Below, in pieces: positions 1-8,460 of a stretch of DNA of 15,228 bases. Source of the DNA: Micrococcales bacterium (GTDB lineage: Bacteria > Actinomycetota > Actinomycetes > Actinomycetales > Cellulomonadaceae); assembly GCA_009783975.1 (NCBI GenBank), contig WRCL01000009.1, positions 1 through 15,228 of the forward strand, in the 5' to 3' direction. Within the stretch, counting starts at the first letter, position 1. The number at the start of each line of letters is the position of its first letter. The position numbers were made by a program, and so were the translations under genes. Under the pieces are notes generated by a model, which had not been told where the DNA came from, ran no database searches, and saw only the letters and a list, made by a program, of their open reading frames with translations.

Positions 1-52
1 CGTGACCGCAACCAAGACTGCTGCCGGATCCTTGCGTCGTGCCACTGACCAG

Positions 53-80
53 GCAAGACATAGGAACCGTCCCCATGTCC
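53..80 (-). repeat. REP-like palindrome, copy 1, abutting the hemA stop
   Basis: Read on the minus strand this is a copy of the window's dispersed repeat: core GGGGACGGTTCC followed by TATGTCTTGC and CTGGTCAG. GACAT pairs with ATGTC, and GGGAC pairs with GTTCC through one G-T wobble around a single central G. It begins directly after the hemA stop codon, so it would form a hairpin at the 3' end of the hemA mRNA and could act as an mRNA-end or terminator-like structure. No T-run follows it. Confidence 0.8.
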
Positions 81-1349
81 TCACAGCAGGACGGCGGCGG
101 CGTCCATCTGGCGTTCGACGGCCTCGGCGATCTCGTCGAGCTCGGCGAGGGCGGCGACGTAGGCGTCGCGGTCTCCAGCGGCGGCGGCCCACTTGGCGCG
201 GACGGTCACCGGGTGCATCTCGCGGTGGGCCGACCGGCGTGCGGCGACGGTGTCGTCGACCCCGACGACGCAGGCGCGCAGCACACGGGCACGGGCGGCG
301 ACCAGCGGCGGTGACCAGTCACGGACCTGGCGTTCGCGGATGAACGCGTCAGCCGCGGCTTCGACCAGGGACCGGGCTGCGGCCACGTCGGGGCCAGAGG
401 TGGCCACACCCACGTCTGCCAGGGCCACCAGGCGCACGCCGGGCAGCGAGGCGACCTCGGGGGCCACGTCGCGGCGCAGGGCCAGGTCCACGAGCACCAA
501 CGGGCGTCCTTCGCGGGCTGCGGCGACCTGGTGGGCCTCGAGCACAGGCCCGGTGCCAGAGCATGTGACGACGACGTCGGCCTCGCGCAGCTCGGCGAGC
601 AGGTCGGCGGCTGGGGCGACGCGGTGGCGGTCAGCGAACCCCTGCGCCCGGCCGCTACCAGAGAACACCCGCACGTCGTGGACGCCGCGGGCGCGCAGAG
701 CAGCCAAGGACGCCCCGGCGTAGCTGCCTGTGCCGACCAGCAGGGCCCTGGTGCCGCTGCGGGAGACCTCGGCGAGGTCGAGGGCCTCAGAGACCGCTGA
801 ACGGCCCAGGACGTGCAGAGGAACGGCTCCAACGACGGCGCGTGAGACCCGCAGCGCGTTCTGGAACGCGGCCTCGAGCAACGGGGTCGTCGTGTGCTGG
901 TCACGGGCTGTGCTCAGCGCGTCGCGGACCTGCCCGACGATCTCGCGCTCGCCGACGACCATCGACTCCAGGCCAGCGGCGACAGCGAACAGGTGGACGA
1001 CCGCCTCACGTTTGGTCCGCACGTCGATCCCGTGCGGGCACCCGGCGGGGGCGAACGGGGAACGGACCAGCTGTTCTTGGCGGTCTGACTGGGGGTGGGC
1101 GTAGCGGGCGCCGCTGAGGGCGGCGCGGGCGGCCAGGGCCCGGGTGGCGTGCCGGCTGGTTCCGGCCATGGCATCTGCGGGCACGTCGAGGTACAGCTCG
1201 ACCCGGTTGCACGTCGCCAGGGCGACAACCCCGTCGACGGCCCCGGACGCGACAAGCTCGGGGCCGACGCCCGGCACGCCAGCTGACAAGCTGGCAAGCA
1301 CGTCAAGCCCGGATCCGGTGTGGTCAGCGACCACGACACACAAGGCCAT
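81..1349 (-). CDS. hemA: Glutamyl-tRNA reductase
   Basis: This enzyme is predicted to reduce glutamyl-tRNA(Glu) with NADPH to glutamate-1-semialdehyde, the first committed step of the C5 route to heme in the cytoplasm. From the ATG at 1349 it has 422 residues, the normal family length. Visible landmarks are ATCNRVELY with the catalytic cysteine, GLESMVVGEREIVGQVR, the nucleotide-binding stretch LLVGTGSYAG (looser than the usual GAGEM form) and the LVDLALRRDV motif. The C-terminal 100 residues match the dimerisation region. An in-frame ATG at 1367 would add six residues. I prefer 1349 because the -10-like CACTAT lies exactly 6 nt upstream (leaderless) and the N-terminus then matches the family. 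It is divergent from hemE and ends against a REP-like repeat. Confidence 0.95.
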   Translation of the reverse strand: MALCVVVADHTGSGLDVLASLSAGVPGVGPELVASGAVDGVVALATCNRVELYLDVPADAMAGTSRHATRALAARAALSGARYAHPQSDRQEQLVRSPFAPAGCPHGIDVRTKREAVVHLFAVAAGLESMVVGEREIVGQVRDALSTARDQHTTTPLLEAAFQNALRVSRAVVGAVPLHVLGRSAVSEALDLAEVSRSGTRALLVGTGSYAGASLAALRARGVHDVRVFSGSGRAQGFADRHRVAPAADLLAELREADVVVTCSGTGPVLEAHQVAAAREGRPLVLVDLALRRDVAPEVASLPGVRLVALADVGVATSGPDVAAARSLVEAAADAFIRERQVRDWSPPLVAARARVLRACVVGVDDTVAARRSAHREMHPVTVRAKWAAAAGDRDAYVAALAELDEIAEAVERQMDAAAVLL

Positions 1350-1355
1350 GGTCGA

Positions 1356-1361
1356 ATAGTG
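1356..1361 (-). promoter_or_regulatory. Predicted -10 element for leaderless hemA
   Basis: On the minus strand the hexamer CACTAT is followed by TCGACC and then the hemA ATG. This puts the start codon at +1 if transcription begins 7 nt after the hexamer. A at the second and T at the last position fit TANNNT, though the first T is absent. No convincing -35 or Shine-Dalgarno sequence was seen. Confidence 0.45.
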
Positions 1362-1383
1362 AATCATGTCCACACCCTTCGGG

Positions 1384-1389
1384 CACAAT
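1384..1389 (+). promoter_or_regulatory. Predicted -10 element for leaderless hemE
   Basis: CACAAT is followed by AGTCGG and then GTG at 1396, the same 6-nt spacing as hemA in the opposite direction. It supports GTG at 1396 as the hemE start over the ATG at 1366. The hexamer would lie inside the coding region if 1366 were used. Confidence 0.45.
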
Positions 1390-1395
1390 AGTCGG

Positions 1396-2457
1396 GTGGA
1401 AAGTTCCCCCGTTCGCCCAGGAGATGACACTCCGTCCGTCAAACCGCTGCTGACAGCCCTCGCTGGGGACCGTCCGACGACGTTTCCCGTGTGGTTCATG
1501 CGCCAGGCGGGGCGGTCCCTGCCTGAGTACCGCCAGGTGCGTGGCCAGACCACGATGCTCCAGGCGTGCCTCGACCCGGACCTGGCAGCCGAGATCACCT
1601 GCCAGCCGGTACGACGCCATGGTGTGGACGCGGCGATCTTCTTCTCCGACATCGTCGTGCCCCTGGCGCTGGCCGGGGTCGAGGTCACCATCGAACCTGG
1701 GGTCGGGCCAGTGTTCGCCCGGCCTGTGCGCACCGTCGCCGACGTCGCCGCGCTCACCCACACCGGGCCCCCCGACGACGAGGCCCTCGCCCCCGTGGCC
1801 GCCGGGGTCCGCGAGGCTGTCGCCAGGCTCGCCGGGACCCCGCTCATCGGGTTCGCCGGGGCGCCGTTCACCCTTGCGGCGTACCTCGCACAAGGACGCG
1901 CCTCACGTGACCACCTGGCTGCACGGCGCCTCATGCACACCGACCCCGCTGCGTGGGCCGCGCTCATGGAGTACACCGCGGCGGTCTCTGCGGCGTTCCT
2001 CGTCGCCCAGATCCGTGCCGGGGCTGTGGCTGTGCAGCTGTTCGACTCGTGGGTCGGGTCGCTGCGCGAGGCCGACTACCGTGCGCACGTCCTGCCAGCC
2101 TCGGCCAAGGTCCTCGCCGCCGCGAAGGCCGAAGGGGTCCCCACGATCCACTTCGGGACGGGCACAGGCGAGCTCTTGGCGGCCCTGCACGACGCTGGGG
2201 CGGACGTCGTGGGGGTCGACCACCGGGTGGGCCTGGACGTGGCTGTGCAGCGCCTGGGGGGCACCACACCGGTGCAGGGCAACATCGACCCCGCGTTGCT
2301 CGCCGCTCCTTGGCCGGTGCTCGAAGCGCATGTGCGTGATGTCGTCGACCGCGGCCGGGCGGCTCCCGGCCATGTCGTCAACCTCGGGCACGGGGTCCCC
2401 CCGGACACCGACCCCGACGTCCTGACCCGTCTGGTGAGGCTGGTGCACTCGTTGTGA
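1396..2457 (+). CDS. hemE: Uroporphyrinogen decarboxylase
   Basis: This enzyme is predicted to remove four carboxyl groups from uroporphyrinogen III to give coproporphyrinogen III in the cytoplasm. From GTG at 1396 it has 353 residues, usual for the family. The signature [17 protein letters not shown] is near the N-terminus and contains the substrate-binding arginines. It is followed by [15 protein letters not shown] (active-site aspartate region), [34 protein letters not shown] and [14 protein letters not shown], all in the expected order. An upstream in-frame ATG at 1366 would add ten non-conserved residues and overlap the hemA promoter region. Its TGA overlaps the hemY GTG by 4 nt, so the two genes are almost certainly co-transcribed and translationally coupled. 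Confidence 0.97.
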   Translation: MESSPVRPGDDTPSVKPLLTALAGDRPTTFPVWFMRQAGRSLPEYRQVRGQTTMLQACLDPDLAAEITCQPVRRHGVDAAIFFSDIVVPLALAGVEVTIEPGVGPVFARPVRTVADVAALTHTGPPDDEALAPVAAGVREAVARLAGTPLIGFAGAPFTLAAYLAQGRASRDHLAARRLMHTDPAAWAALMEYTAAVSAAFLVAQIRAGAVAVQLFDSWVGSLREADYRAHVLPASAKVLAAAKAEGVPTIHFGTGTGELLAALHDAGADVVGVDHRVGLDVAVQRLGGTTPVQGNIDPALLAAPWPVLEAHVRDVVDRGRAAPGHVVNLGHGVPPDTDPDVLTRLVRLVHSL

Positions 2458-3842
2458 AAACCACACACACACCCAAGTCCGTGGTTGTCGTCGGGGCGGG
2501 GATCGCCGGGCTCATCGTCGCCCGGGCCCTTGCCCGCGCCGGGTTCACCACGCTCGTCCTCGAAGGCCGTGACGCGCCCGGCGGCGCGGTGCGTTCGCAC
2601 CGGGTCGCCGGCCTCGTGCTCGACGCCGGGGCTGAGTCGTTCGCCACACGCGGCGGGTACGTCGCCGACCTGCTCGCCGAGCTCGACCTTGGTGACGACA
2701 TCGCCGCACCGGACCCCACCGGGGCGTGGGTGCAGCTGCCTGACACGGCCCGGCCCATGCCTCACGGGGGTGTGCTCGGGATCCCCGCCCAGCCGTGGTC
2801 ACCGGCGATCCGCCGGACCCTGGGCACCGTCGGGGCCGCCCGGGCCTGGCTGGACCTGGTGCTGCCGGCCCGTGTGGGCGCTGGCGGGTCCCTGCGCGAC
2901 CAGGTCGGCAGACGTATGGGGTACGCGGTCGTCGACCGGTTGGTCCACCCGGTGGTCGGCGGGGTGTACGGGGCTGACCCTGCCGACGTCACCCTCGCCG
3001 GGCTGGCCCCGCACCTGGCCGACGAGCTTGCCGCGTCGGGCGGGTCGCTGGCCCGTGCGGTGCGCACCGTCGTGGCGTCGATGCCCTCGGGCGCCTCGAC
3101 CCAGGGCCTGCGCGGCGGGCTGTACCGGCTCACCGACACGTTGGCCGCCGACGTCGAAGCCCACGGCGGGCAGGTCAAGGTCCACACGAAGGTCACACAG
3201 GTCGCCCATGACGGCGACCGCTGGACAGTGACCGCCAGCGACGGCGACCACGAGGCGGACCTTGTCGTCCTTGCCTCGCCGATGCTCGGTGGCCTGGCAG
3301 GGCTCGAGGGTGTCGAGCTTGACCAGGGCCGCCCCTCGACCCTGGTCACGCTCGTGCTCGACGACGTCCGCCTCGACGCGGCACCGCGGGGCACAGGGAT
3401 GCTCGTCGCCCCTGGCAGCCTGGTCGACGCCAAAGCACTCACCCACTCCACCGTCAAGTGGTCGTGGCTGGCCGACGAGGCCGGCCCGGGCCGGCACGTC
3501 CTGCGCGTGTCGTACGAAGGCAACCGCATGGAGGCGTGGAACGAGGAGAACCGCCAGCGTCTGCGCGACGCCGCCCTGGTCGACGCCGGCAAGATGCTCG
3601 GCCTGGCCCTGAGCGGCTCAGCGGTCATCGGCTATGACGTCGTGGTGTGGACCCAGGCGATGCCGCGTCCCTCCGCGGCGCACCGTGAGGCCGTCGCGAC
3701 AGTCAAAGCCCTCGCCGACGCGACACCCGGCCTTGCCGTCACCGGGTCGTGGGTGGCTGGGACCGGCCTGGCTGCGGTCGTCGCCGACGCCGTGGCCGTT
3801 GGCCAAGCCCTGGTCGGCCCGGACGATGGGGACGGTTCCTAG
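2454..3842 (+). CDS. hemY: Coproporphyrinogen III / protoporphyrinogen oxidase (FAD)
   Basis: This is a 462-residue FAD amine-oxidase-fold protein. The dinucleotide motif [18 protein letters not shown] is at residues 10-27 and continues into an E-R-PGG segment. [18 protein letters not shown] lies mid-protein, and the FAD-closing motif [18 protein letters not shown] is near the C-terminus. In actinobacteria this family oxidises coproporphyrinogen III to coproporphyrin III (also named CgoX) in the coproporphyrin-dependent heme route. Assigning that substrate here is by lineage. The GTG start overlaps the hemE stop. The last residues, DDGDGS, and the TAG stop are encoded by a dispersed REP-like repeat rather than by native hemY sequence, so the original C-terminus has probably been replaced. 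The usual next gene hemQ (chdC) does not follow. Confidence 0.93.
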   Translation: MKTTHTPKSVVVVGAGIAGLIVARALARAGFTTLVLEGRDAPGGAVRSHRVAGLVLDAGAESFATRGGYVADLLAELDLGDDIAAPDPTGAWVQLPDTARPMPHGGVLGIPAQPWSPAIRRTLGTVGAARAWLDLVLPARVGAGGSLRDQVGRRMGYAVVDRLVHPVVGGVYGADPADVTLAGLAPHLADELAASGGSLARAVRTVVASMPSGASTQGLRGGLYRLTDTLAADVEAHGGQVKVHTKVTQVAHDGDRWTVTASDGDHEADLVVLASPMLGGLAGLEGVELDQGRPSTLVTLVLDDVRLDAAPRGTGMLVAPGSLVDAKALTHSTVKWSWLADEAGPGRHVLRVSYEGNRMEAWNEENRQRLRDAALVDAGKMLGLALSGSAVIGYDVVVWTQAMPRPSAAHREAVATVKALADATPGLAVTGSWVAGTGLAAVVADAVAVGQALVGPDDGDGS

Positions 3843-3849
3843 TGGTCAG
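3822..3849 (+). repeat. REP-like palindrome, copy 2, inside the hemY 3' end
   Basis: GACGATGGGGACGGTTCCTA matches the repeat core, then about ten bases (TGTCTTGCCT in other copies) are missing before GTGGTCAG resumes the consensus tail. It supplies the final hemY codons and the TAG stop. Because the right arm is deleted, it can no longer form the full hairpin. Confidence 0.75.
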
Positions 3850-3908
3850 CGCCGCCTAGCTCGCTGCGGTGACCGACGCGGTCGCGGCTGTGAGCCGAAG
3901 AGACGACA

Positions 3909-3946
3909 GTCGGTGCGCGGCCTGGGCCACCAGGCCGCGCACCGAC
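3909..3946. terminator. Strong hairpin between convergent hemY and the surface-protein gene
   Basis: A perfect 16-bp inverted repeat, arms 3909-3924 and 3931-3946, with a 6-nt loop (GGCCAC) and mostly G-C pairs. It lies 66 nt after the hemY stop and 7 nt after the stop of the minus-strand adhesin, so it can terminate transcription from both sides. No T-tract is present, which is common for hairpins in high-GC actinobacteria. Confidence 0.75.
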
Positions 3947-3953
3947 CGGTCCG

Positions 3954-6900
3954 TCAGGCGCTCGGGCGCGACTGGCGGCGTCTCACCGTGACCAGGACGC
4001 CACCAGCGGCAAACATGAGCACCGCGAACCCCACAAGCGGCACGAGCGCGCTGCCGGTGTAGGGCAGCTTGCCCGGCCCACCTGGCTTGGCGGGAGTGTT
4101 CGGGTTGCCCGGCGCACCTGGGTCGCCCGGCTGACCAGGCAGCGGCGGGTCACCGGGGTCGCCCGGGTCGCCCGGGTCACCCGGATCGCCAGGGTCACCA
4201 GGATCGCCCGGGTCCCCAGGGTCACCCGGGTCGCTGGGGTCGCCCGGGTCAGGAGGCTCGATCGGGCTGGGGGTCCTGGGGTCGGCGAACGTCACCGTCT
4301 GGACGTCGTCGACGTTCTCGGCGGTGATGATGACCGGCGCGCTCACCGGGTCGGCCGGCAGGTCGTACCCGATCGGCGCCGACGTCTCGACCCAGAAGTA
4401 CGTGCCTTCGTCAAGGTCTTTGAGCATGCACGTCCCAGTCGCGTTCGTCGTGCACCCACCCATGACGACGTCACCTGGGCCGTAGGTCCCGTCACCGTCG
4501 TCGAGGTAGAGCTCGAACGTGCCACCAGCCAGGACCAGCGACGTGTCGTCCTCGTCGACCTTGAGCACCTGCGCGGCCCCGGGGACCCGCGGGTTGGTGA
4601 ACTGGTACACAGCGACCGTCGTCCCAGCGTTCGCGGCGTTGAGGTTCACCAGCGCGCTGGTCTGGTCGGTGGGCACCGGGTAGCCAGGTGCCGGGGAGAC
4701 CTCGTGCCAGTAGTAGTCGCCGAACACCAGGTCGGTGATGGTGCACAGCCCGTCAGCGCCGGTCGTGCACTGCTGCCCGACGGCGGCGTCGGCGACGCTG
4801 GGGGTGTTGCCCGGCTCGGTGCCGTCGGCGCTGCGGTACAGCTGGAACACCGCCCCCGGCAGCGGGGCACCACCAGGTTTGTCGACCTTGAGCACAGAGA
4901 TCGTCGTGAGGATCTCCGCGTCCCAGACCTTGGTCACCTCGAAGGTCGACCCGGCGTTGTTGACGTCGACGACGATCGGTCCGCCAACAGCACCAGCGGG
5001 GCTGACATACCCGGGCGGGGCCGTGCGCTCCACCCAGAAGTACGTGCCGAAGTCGACGTCGCCGACGGTGCACATCCCCGCGGCGTCGGACGTGCAGCTG
5101 GCCACGACGCTGTCAGCGCCGACGTCGTACACACCGTTGCCGTTGTCCTTGACCAGGTCGAACACAGCCCCGGCGACCGGCTCACCAGTCGTCGCGTCAA
5201 GCTTGAGCACGCTCAGCTGCGACATCGCCCGGTTGACGAACAGGCAGGCGGCCTTCGCCCCGCCAGGCAGGACGACGTCGTTGCGGTTGAGGATGCTCAA
5301 CGACGTCAGGCACACCGACGCGCTCTCGACGATCTTGTAGCCCGGCGGGCCGGTCTCGACGATCTTGTAGTGCTGGTCGGGGCGCAAGGTGATGGTGTAC
5401 CCGTCAGGCCCTGCGGTCCCAGGCACCTCGTGCTCGTGCGCACCAGGGGCCAACGGGGCGATCGGCACGACGGTGAAGGTGAAGTCCGAGGGTTGGGCCG
5501 TCCCACCCTGGACGGTCTTTTGGATGTTGATCGTCGCCACGGTGTTCAAGGCGGTGCACTGCATGTGCTCGCCAAGCGGCACGGCGATCCCGCCGTCGTT
5601 GCCCAAGATCATGCGCACCTGGGTGCCGTTCCCGGCGACCTGGCACGACCACGACCCGGTCGACTGCGGGTACGCCAACGGCACGGCGCGCACGTCGACC
5701 TGGGCGTAGTGCTCCAAGAACTCCGGCGTGGCGTCTGCTGTCTCAGCGAGCTGGTAGGCGACGTCCGGTGTCACCTCGACCTTGGTGACCCCGGCCGAAC
5801 CGTCACGCCCCTGCGGCCCAGGCAGCGCACCAGACGGGGCGATGGCGTTGAGGGTCCACTGGCCGGGTGTGGCTTCCCCGACGGTGTTCGCCGACAGCGA
5901 CACCGGGAAGACGACCTGTTTGGCCAACGTGAGGTAGCTCGTGCACGTCACGACGTTGGTCAGGGTCCACTCGTTGTTGCCTGGGCCCACCGGCTGGTTC
6001 GTGCGCAGGGTGTCCAGGGGCACGACGGTGCCAGACCCGGGGGCGCTGTTCGCAGGCGGACCAGGCTCGACCGTCACACGGGTGAGCTCGCACCCAGGCG
6101 GCGCGAGGGTGACGGTCTCGAGCAACCCGATGGTGGAGTCGGCGTTGGTGTAGTCATACCCGGTGCGTTCTTGGCCCCACGGCTGGGGTGAGGCTGGTGC
6201 CGGGGACGGCCCGGTCATCGACAGCTGTGAGCGCAGGCCAAGAGGCTGGGCTCCGTTGAGGTAGTCGCTCGTCGTCGACCCGACGACGACCTGCCAGCGT
6301 TTGTGCGCGACGACCGCCGCGATGTCCGACGGCTCCTCGTTGTAGACCACACAGCTGACCGAGGTGCCCGAGGACACCGTGACGCCAAATCCTGTGGTCC
6401 CGACGTTGGTCACGGCGACCGGTCCGGTCGCTTTGTCGACGCAGAAGGCGTTCTGCGTCGCCGGGGTGTCAGTGCCGGTGTCCGACACCTGGTACAGGGC
6501 GTACCCAGGCTGTGGGGTCTCAGCGATCTCGAACGTCCCCGTCGACGCGCCCTTGAAGTCCACGTCGAAGACGACACCACCGGTCGCCGGGTCTGTGAGC
6601 AGCGGGCCTGCGGCGATCTCCGCCGGGGCGACCGTCGACTGCGCGGCAAACTCCCACGGGTCAGACGGGGTGTAGGCGTCGGCGACAGACCCACCGTTGG
6701 GGATCACGCGTTTGACCACGGAGATCGTCGTCCCGCAGTCACGGGTCATCAGGTCGTGCAGCGCTGTGCCGACAGTGGAGAAATCCTCGGTCTGGATGTA
6801 GTCAGCGGTTGTGATGTTCGAACCGTCGTACTTGGTGAGCCCAGAGATCGTCCGCAGGTTGTACCCGGCGCCGTCGGACGACACACCACGTCCGACGCCG

Positions 6901-8033
6901 ACCGCCAAGATCCGGCTGTCTTGGCTCTTGAGCAGGTTCGCCGACGCACGGGCGGCGTCCAGCTCGCGGAACCTGGTGTACCCCGTCCCGCCGGTGACCG
7001 TCGGGCTGGGCCCGTAGACCGTCGGGTTGCCGTCGGTGATGAGCACGACGAGGTCGATGTGGTCCCCAGCGCCCACCGCGCCGTTGATCTCGGCAACCGC
7101 AGCAAAACCACGGTCCCAGTTCGTCCAGTTGATGAGGTTGTCGGTCCAGCCGGCGTAGTAGGCCTTGACCTTGGAGGCGTCGGCGACGGTCGCCACCGAC
7201 TGCAGGCCGGTGTTCGGCGGGTAGACCGCTCCAGCCGAGCTGACCGCCGGGGAGTCAGTGCCCAAGGTGAAGATCGCGACCTGCGACGGTGTGCCCTGCA
7301 ACGCGTCGATGACCGCGTCCATCGCGTCTTTCAGGGCCTCGACACCCTCGGCCTCCATCGATGCCGACAGGTCTGCGACGAGTGCGACGTTGAGCCCTGC
7401 GCACTGGCCCACCAGCGGCGGGTTCGCCCGCGACAAGGCGACCATGCCGCCTGAGGAGGTGCGCCGGGTGTAGGCAGCCTGCCCGGCCTCAGGTGACCCG
7501 GTGATCGCTGCGAGCCCAGGGTCGGTCACCCATGTCATCCCTGACCGGTACGTCTGGCCCGCGACGAGCGCTGGTGTGGGCCACAGGACCCGGTTGGTCT
7601 CGGTGTCGGCGGCGTTGTAGCCGGTCTGCAACGTCCCGGTCGTGTAATACCCGGCCGGTCCGCCGATCGCGCCCATCCACAGCCTCGTGCCCTGGGCGAC
7701 CCCGCCGAGGCCCACGGGTACGACGAACGAGCAGTCGCCGTCGGCGTCGGAGGTGCACGTGTAGTCCGGGGTGGCTGTGATGAACCCCGCAGCGTCGACT
7801 GCCGTGTCCGGTGGCCGGGTGACGAACAGCCCGTACCGCGCCCCGACGAGGGGGCCCACTGTCGTCGCACCTGTGCGCAGGTCGCCGACCGAGACGGTGA
7901 CGACCGCTTGGGTGGCGCTGGGCGTGGGCACGTCGGCCCGGGAGGTCACACCTGAGACGAACATCGCCGCCACCAGGCCGATGAACGTCAGGCCTGCTAC
8001 TGCTGCACGCCGCACCGACAGTGTGTACCTCAC
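3954..8033 (-). CDS. LPxTG-anchored VWA / SpaA-type surface adhesin
   Basis: A 1359-residue secreted, wall-anchored protein. The signal peptide has basic SVRR, a hydrophobic core and likely cleavage after SRA (about residue 33). A VWA domain spans roughly 212-435 with a full metal-ion site: DLSASM at 221, a TNWD threonine and LITDGNP. Three SpaA/Cna_B-like modules follow at about 938-1040, 1043-1148 and 1148-1252. Each has a VLK(L/V)D lysine and a YFWVE or YYWHE glutamate, as in isopeptide-bonded pilin folds. Next come a Pro-Gly-Asp repeat stalk, LPYTG (nt 4053-4067), a hydrophobic segment and a basic RRR tail. I chose GTG at 8033 because GGGAG lies 6 nt upstream; the ATG at 8057 has no ribosome binding site. 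The layout resembles a pilus-tip adhesin or large single-protein adhesin. The ligand is unknown. Confidence 0.88.
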   Translation of the reverse strand: MRYTLSVRRAAVAGLTFIGLVAAMFVSGVTSRADVPTPSATQAVVTVSVGDLRTGATTVGPLVGARYGLFVTRPPDTAVDAAGFITATPDYTCTSDADGDCSFVVPVGLGGVAQGTRLWMGAIGGPAGYYTTGTLQTGYNAADTETNRVLWPTPALVAGQTYRSGMTWVTDPGLAAITGSPEAGQAAYTRRTSSGGMVALSRANPPLVGQCAGLNVALVADLSASMEAEGVEALKDAMDAVIDALQGTPSQVAIFTLGTDSPAVSSAGAVYPPNTGLQSVATVADASKVKAYYAGWTDNLINWTNWDRGFAAVAEINGAVGAGDHIDLVVLITDGNPTVYGPSPTVTGGTGYTRFRELDAARASANLLKSQDSRILAVGVGRGVSSDGAGYNLRTISGLTKYDGSNITTADYIQTEDFSTVGTALHDLMTRDCGTTISVVKRVIPNGGSVADAYTPSDPWEFAAQSTVAPAEIAAGPLLTDPATGGVVFDVDFKGASTGTFEIAETPQPGYALYQVSDTGTDTPATQNAFCVDKATGPVAVTNVGTTGFGVTVSSGTSVSCVVYNEEPSDIAAVVAHKRWQVVVGSTTSDYLNGAQPLGLRSQLSMTGPSPAPASPQPWGQERTGYDYTNADSTIGLLETVTLAPPGCELTRVTVEPGPPANSAPGSGTVVPLDTLRTNQPVGPGNNEWTLTNVVTCTSYLTLAKQVVFPVSLSANTVGEATPGQWTLNAIAPSGALPGPQGRDGSAGVTKVEVTPDVAYQLAETADATPEFLEHYAQVDVRAVPLAYPQSTGSWSCQVAGNGTQVRMILGNDGGIAVPLGEHMQCTALNTVATINIQKTVQGGTAQPSDFTFTVVPIAPLAPGAHEHEVPGTAGPDGYTITLRPDQHYKIVETGPPGYKIVESASVCLTSLSILNRNDVVLPGGAKAACLFVNRAMSQLSVLKLDATTGEPVAGAVFDLVKDNGNGVYDVGADSVVASCTSDAAGMCTVGDVDFGTYFWVERTAPPGYVSPAGAVGGPIVVDVNNAGSTFEVTKVWDAEILTTISVLKVDKPGGAPLPGAVFQLYRSADGTEPGNTPSVADAAVGQQCTTGADGLCTITDLVFGDYYWHEVSPAPGYPVPTDQTSALVNLNAANAGTTVAVYQFTNPRVPGAAQVLKVDEDDTSLVLAGGTFELYLDDGDGTYGPGDVVMGGCTTNATGTCMLKDLDEGTYFWVETSAPIGYDLPADPVSAPVIITAENVDDVQTVTFADPRTPSPIEPPDPGDPSDPGDPGDPGDPGDPGDPGDPGDPGDPGDPPLPGQPGDPGAPGNPNTPAKPGGPGKLPYTGSALVPLVGFAVLMFAAGGVLVTVRRRQSRPSA
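4110..4256 (-). repeat. Pro-Gly-Asp coding repeat of the adhesin stalk
   Basis: A run of 9-nt units encodes (GDP)n, about a dozen near-perfect copies with a few variants (SDP, then PLPGQPGDPGAPGNP), between the last SpaA-like module and LPYTG. The units differ at silent positions. Such low-complexity stalks extend the binding domains beyond the wall, and their copy number can change by slippage. Confidence 0.85.
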
Positions 8034-8052
8034 ACGAGTCTCCCGTCTCTCA

Positions 8053-8080
8053 CCCATGACATGGGATCATGGGATCATTG
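8053..8080. promoter_or_regulatory. Tandem ATGGGATC octamers upstream of the adhesin gene
   Basis: ATGGGATC occurs at 8061-8068 and again directly at 8069-8076, followed by ATTGGG. CCCAT-GAC-ATGGG (8053-8065) forms a small dyad overlapping the first copy. The position, 20-45 nt upstream of the adhesin GTG, fits an operator or untranslated-leader element. No clear -35/-10 pair was identified, so the role is inferred from placement. Confidence 0.3.
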
Positions 8081-8209
8081 GGCAACTGTGCACCTGTTTC
8101 TGGGGTTCTGCAATCGCTCGCGAGGGCTGCGGGGAAGGTGTTGAGTTTCTGCGTCCCAGTAGTTGCCGCCGATCCCGCGGCCGTCAGACCACAATGTCGC
8201 GTCCCGAGC

Positions 8210-8366
8210 CGGACAAACCGGTCTATACCGCAGGTCAGGAATGTTCGCGCTGTCTCCTCCGGGGCCAGTCCAAGGTTTCGGCCCGCCCTGTGCAGCCTGG
8301 TTGGAGACGTGCATTCTGCCGGGAGCAGACGAGGCGGACAAATCGGTCGATCCGGCTCTCGGAATG
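8210..8366 (+). repeat. Degenerate direct-repeat pair GGACAAA-CGGTC-...-GGAATG
   Basis: Two related segments, about 8210-8243 and 8335-8366, share CGGACAAA, then CGGTC, a CCG and a final GGAATG, and lie about 125 bp apart. The stretch 8081-8460 otherwise shows no believable coding region on either strand. Function unknown: possibly paired binding sites or the edge of a decayed mobile element. Confidence 0.4.
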
Positions 8367-8460
8367 CTGTTGTGGCGTGCGCTGCGGGGTCGGCTTTCGC
8401 GTGTCCGGCGGTCTGGTGCGCGACCTCGGGGCGAAAACCTCTGGTCGTGCGGCGGTCGCC

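Noticed and set aside
1350..1976. N-terminal extension of the hemA frame over hemE
   Set aside because: It runs antisense to conserved hemE codons and has no GluTR similarity. It reflects the high GC content.
4121..4256. Possible CRISPR-like array
   Set aside because: The periodicity is 9 nt, without spacers, and translates in frame to Gly-Asp-Pro. It is a protein repeat.
4704..7454. Long plus-strand open frames opposite the adhesin gene
   Set aside because: They are shadows of the adhesin's codon bias: no ribosome binding sites or domains, and compositions rich in Arg, Asp and Val typical of antisense frames.
8081..8460. Coding frames on both strands between the adhesin and the rtcB remnant
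   Set aside because: No ribosome binding sites, no recognisable motifs, and residue content dominated by Arg, Pro and Ser. Only the repeat pair is supportable.
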